In this document: positions 61,016-64,000 of the stretch, in pieces
How the letters are laid out: each line of letters starts with the position of its first letter
How positions within the stretch are numbered: position 1 is the first letter of the stretch
Source of the DNA: Rhodococcus sp. ARC_M6
GTDB taxonomy: Bacteria; Actinomycetota; Actinomycetes; Mycobacteriales; Mycobacteriaceae
DNA length: 64,000 nt
Direction: 5' to 3'
Assembly: GCF_022810305.1 (NCBI RefSeq)
Contig: NZ_JALGQH010000004.1
Location: 1 to 64,000, forward strand
Translations under genes and position numbers: made by a program
Notes under the pieces: model-generated
The model's database searches: none
What the model saw: the letters and a program-made list of their open reading frames with translations, nothing else
What the model was told of the DNA's origin: nothing

Positions 61016-62134
61016 ATGACGATCGCATCAGCTCCGAAGGCTATTGCCAAGCGTGGATTGTCTTTGATCGGACTCGTCGAGGCCATGGCAGCGCCACATC
61101 AGATCGACCGCTACCTCGAGCTGGTCAATCCGATGGCGACGGTGCGGGACCTGCGCGCTCAGGTGATGGCCGTCGACTATCCGGTTGCTGATTCCGTCAC
61201 TCTGACCTTGCGCCCGACCCGGCAGTGGAGCGGTTTCAGTGCCGGACAGTTCGTGCAGGTAGGCATCGTGATTGACGGAGTCCGTCATACCCGCTGCTAC
61301 TCGCCCGCCGGCAGCGCCTCCGCACGCAATGGGTTGATCGAATTGACCGTCAAGGCTCAGCCGGACGGCCTGGTCTCTCAGTATCTACATCGGGAGGCTC
61401 AACCTGGACTGGTCGTCAGCATTTCGCAGGCCGACGGCGTATTTTTGCTCCCGACGCCGAGGCCGACCAAAGTGCTTCTCATCAGCGGTGGCAGCGGAAT
61501 CACTCCGGTGATGTCCATGCTGCGGACGCTGGTCGATGAGGGGCATACCGGTGAAATTGTGTTTGTGCACTACGTGAACACCGACAAGGACGTGGCGTAT
61601 CTACGCCAGTTGACGTCCATTGCTGCGGAGAATTCCAACGTAAAACTGGTACTTGTGTACACCGAAACCGGTGGGGGAGACCTCGAAGGATTCTTCGATC
61701 GCGGTCACCTCGACGCCGTGGCGCCCTGGATTGTCGATCCGAAGGCAATAGACGCTCAGGCCTACCTCTGTGGGCCTCCCGGTCTGATGCGCGGTGTGCG
61801 TGAGGTGTTCCGCGATATCGGCGTCGAGCATCTGCTCAATACCGAAGAGTTTGCCCCAGCAATTGCTGAACCTGGTGAAGTTGGCGGACAGGTTTCTTTC
61901 ACCAAAAGTGCTGTCGCAGCAGAGAATTCCGGCAAAACTCTGCTCGAGCAGGCCGAAGCGGCAGGTCTGACGCCGGAATACGGCTGCCGGATGGGAATCT
62001 GCTTCTCCTGCACTTCCGTCAAGAAGGCGGGCCGCACACGCAACATTCGCACCGGTGAGACCGACGACGAGCCGGACAAGAAGATCCAGCTCTGCGTCAG
62101 TGCTCCCGTCGGCGATGTCACCGTCGAAATCTGA
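61016..62134 (+). CDS. Ferredoxin reductase/ferredoxin fusion, desaturase electron donor
   Basis: This 372-aa flavoprotein passes electrons from NAD(P)H to a desaturase. It has an FAD domain (RxYS motif in HTRCYSPAGS), an NAD-binding domain (LLISGGSGITPVMSML) and a C-terminal plant-type [2Fe-2S] ferredoxin with Cys in GCRMGICFSCTS and QLCVS. ATG 61016 has GAGGAG 5 bp before it. It corresponds to Rv3230c, the reductase of DesA3. It is first of a three-gene run. Confidence 0.92.
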   Translation: MTIASAPKAIAKRGLSLIGLVEAMAAPHQIDRYLELVNPMATVRDLRAQVMAVDYPVADSVTLTLRPTRQWSGFSAGQFVQVGIVIDGVRHTRCYSPAGSASARNGLIELTVKAQPDGLVSQYLHREAQPGLVVSISQADGVFLLPTPRPTKVLLISGGSGITPVMSMLRTLVDEGHTGEIVFVHYVNTDKDVAYLRQLTSIAAENSNVKLVLVYTETGGGDLEGFFDRGHLDAVAPWIVDPKAIDAQAYLCGPPGLMRGVREVFRDIGVEHLLNTEEFAPAIAEPGEVGGQVSFTKSAVAAENSGKTLLEQAEAAGLTPEYGCRMGICFSCTSVKKAGRTRNIRTGETDDEPDKKIQLCVSAPVGDVTVEI

Positions 62135-62161
62135 ACGCACCACAACTCTTTGGAGACTGTC

Positions 62162-63334
62162 ATGTTTGGACTGTCACTTCCCACCTTCCCTCTTCTTGGT
62201 AACGGCTCCGGCGCGAAGACCGAGGCGCCCGTCGTCCTTACTTACGACCAAGTCGAGGAACTCGGCCGCGAACTCGATGCGCTTCGTGCGCGTACCGTCG
62301 CCTCGCTCGGCACGGAAGACCGTGAGTACATTTACAAAGTCATCAAGGCGCAGCGAGGTTTTGAGGTCGCCGGACGAGGGCTGATGTACCTGGGCTTCCT
62401 GCCGCCGGTATGGCTCGCAGCCGTGGGCGCACTGAGTGTCTCGAAGATCCTCGACAACATGGAGATCGGCCACAACGTCATGCACGGTCAATACGACTGG
62501 ATGCGTGAACCGGGACTCAATTCCGAAGTATTCGAATGGGATACGGTCTGCCCGGCCGATCAGTGGCGGCACTCGCACAACTACATGCACCACACGTACA
62601 CCAATATTCTCGGCAAAGACCGTGACGTCGGATACGGCATCCTGCGGATTGACGAAGCCCAGAAATGGAATCCTTACTACCTCGGTAATCCGTTGTGGGC
62701 GTTCACGTTGATGATGCTTTTCGAGTGGGGCGTCATGATGCACGATCTCGAGATCGAGAACGTAATTCAACGCAAGCGGACGTGGAATGATGTCAAGCCT
62801 TTGCTCAAAGGCTGGTGGAACAAGGCCGGCAAACAGGTACTCAAGGACTACGTCATCTTCCCGGCACTCACGGGACCGCTGTTCGTCACCACTCTCGCCG
62901 GTAATGTCACTGCCAACCTGGTTCGGAACGTGTGGACGTACTCGATCATCTTCTGCGGTCATTTCCCCACTGGCGTACAGAGTTTCACCGAGGATGAGAC
63001 AGCTGACGAGACTCGCGGACAGTGGTATGTCCGTCAGATGCTCGGCAGTGCCAACATCGAGGGTAGCCCGCTCTTTCACATCATGTCCGGCAATCTGTCC
63101 CATCAGATCGAGCACCACCTGTTCCCGGATCTGCCGGCTCACCGGTATCCGGAACTTGCGCCCGAGGTCAAGGCGTTGTGTGTGAAGTACGGTTTGCCGT
63201 ACAACACGGGAGGGTTCTTCAAGCAGATCGGTTCGGTGTGGGGCAAGATCTTCAAGTTTGCCTTGCCACCCGCATTGGTCAAGTCGCAGAGCCTCGCCGG
63301 TGTTATCGTCGAACGCCAGCGCACTGCATCCTGA
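62162..63334 (+). CDS. desA3: Membrane acyl-CoA delta-9 desaturase (DesA3-like)
   Basis: This 390-aa di-iron desaturase introduces a cis double bond into saturated acyl-CoA. The three histidine boxes are intact: HNVMHGQYD, RHSHNYMHHTYTN and HQIEHHLFPDL. Several membrane helices lie between them. ATG 62162 has TTGGAG 8 bp before it; a TTG at 62150 is also in frame. It follows the reductase after 27 bp, like Rv3230c-Rv3229c. Confidence 0.93.
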   Translation: MFGLSLPTFPLLGNGSGAKTEAPVVLTYDQVEELGRELDALRARTVASLGTEDREYIYKVIKAQRGFEVAGRGLMYLGFLPPVWLAAVGALSVSKILDNMEIGHNVMHGQYDWMREPGLNSEVFEWDTVCPADQWRHSHNYMHHTYTNILGKDRDVGYGILRIDEAQKWNPYYLGNPLWAFTLMMLFEWGVMMHDLEIENVIQRKRTWNDVKPLLKGWWNKAGKQVLKDYVIFPALTGPLFVTTLAGNVTANLVRNVWTYSIIFCGHFPTGVQSFTEDETADETRGQWYVRQMLGSANIEGSPLFHIMSGNLSHQIEHHLFPDLPAHRYPELAPEVKALCVKYGLPYNTGGFFKQIGSVWGKIFKFALPPALVKSQSLAGVIVERQRTAS

Positions 63335-63346
63335 GAGGCACAACTG

Positions 63347-63556
63347 ATGGTCGGGAAATTCGAACGACGCAAGGACACTGTCCAGGAGCTGACCGAATCT
63401 GCGGCCACCCATGTCGGTTCCATCGCGATGATCATCGCCGGTGCTGTCCGGGACGTGACGCGGGAGATTGGCGACTGGGTATCCGACGGTATCGAGATGC
63501 GCGAGGCTGCAAAGAAAGCCGAAGCGGATGACGATACGGAACCGCCGGCCAACTGA
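63347..63556 (+). CDS. Small protein in the desaturase operon
   Basis: This 69-aa product begins MVGKFERRKDTVQEL, has a mildly hydrophobic central stretch (THVGSIAMIIAGAVRDVT) and an acidic C-terminal tail rich in Ala, Lys, Glu and Asp. It starts 12 bp after the desaturase stop and ends before a strong terminator, so it is the third gene of the operon. I do not recognise a family; it could be a peripheral membrane accessory protein. Confidence 0.7.
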   Translation: MVGKFERRKDTVQELTESAATHVGSIAMIIAGAVRDVTREIGDWVSDGIEMREAAKKAEADDDTEPPAN

Positions 63557-63561
63557 CACTG

Positions 63562-63607
63562 CATGACTATGGGCGCCTCCGCAATTGCGGAGGCGCCCAT
63601 AGTCATG
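63562..63607. terminator. 46-bp perfect palindrome, bidirectional terminator
   Basis: Bases 63562-63584 and 63585-63607 are exact reverse complements with no spacer (core GGGCGCCTCCGCAA). It lies between the desaturase operon and convergent gdhA and ends in CATGTGCAGATACTTTTTAG, with a T-run 9 bases later. Confidence 0.88.
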
Positions 63608-63619
63608 TGCAGATACTTT

Positions 63620-64000
<381 letters not shown>

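Overview
The window looks like chromosomal core sequence from a mycolic-acid actinomycete (Corynebacteriales), most likely a Rhodococcus of the erythropolis/qingshengii type. Evidence for the order: a single-chain type I fatty acid synthase with its AcpS, an antigen 85-like mycolyltransferase, a CmrA-type mycolate reductase, GlgE maltosyltransferase, a lipoprotein L,D-transpeptidase, the NucS mismatch endonuclease and a DUF3618 protein. Mycobacterial PE/PPE genes are absent, GC is moderate-high and GTG starts are frequent. The genus is inferred; no database was searched.

Layout. Bases 1-125 are a 5S rRNA, the end of an rRNA operon. From there to about 27.1 kb the order follows, from memory, the Mycobacterium tuberculosis block rrn-Rv1318c..Rv1343c: adenylate cyclase, nucS, methylmalonyl-CoA epimerase and thiolase, a thioredoxin-like co-chaperone, glgE-glgB with divergent glgP, dinG, pncB-pncA, clpS-DUF2017-P1 peptidase, rhomboid, an Rv1339-type metallo-beta-lactamase protein, rph-rdgB, and the DUF3817/LprD pair. 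Differences are a zinc-metallopeptidase lipoprotein coupled to glgB, and no mec-cysO-cysM or murI at their usual places. An isolated ctaD, a tRNA-Leu and an HhH-like orphan gene form a junction at 27.2-30 kb.

From 30.3 to 52.3 kb the order follows a second M. tuberculosis block, Rv2524c..Rv2509: fas-acpS, M20 peptidase, bcp, DUF3618, L,D-transpeptidase, orn, HerA-like ATPase and cmrA. Added within it are an amidase gene bracketed by two identical tRNA-Lys genes, a tRNA-His, a diaminopimelate decarboxylase gene and a TIMP/NTR-like secreted protein.

From 52.3 kb to the end is a lipid-catabolism and desaturation region: PadR regulator and 2,4-dienoyl-CoA reductase, an MFS transporter, a CocE-type hydrolase, an acyl-CoA thioesterase, an epoxide-hydrolase-like protein, and a FabR/DesT-like TetR regulator divergent from a ferredoxin-reductase/fatty-acid-desaturase operon. 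The window ends inside gdhA.

Themes are lipid and envelope synthesis (FAS-I, AcpS, CmrA, mycolyltransferase, desaturase), alpha-glucan metabolism (GlgE/B/P), NAD salvage (PncA/B), cAMP turnover (a cyclase and a probable phosphodiesterase) and nucleic-acid maintenance (NucS, DinG, RdgB, Rph, Orn). No phage, insertion sequence, CRISPR array or obvious defence island was seen. The most notable signals are regulatory or structural: an operator-like palindrome in front of the desaturase operon, three inverted repeats in the long fas leader, the tRNA-Lys duplication around the amidase, and a shared GTGAACGTATC inverted-repeat element at two distant loci.
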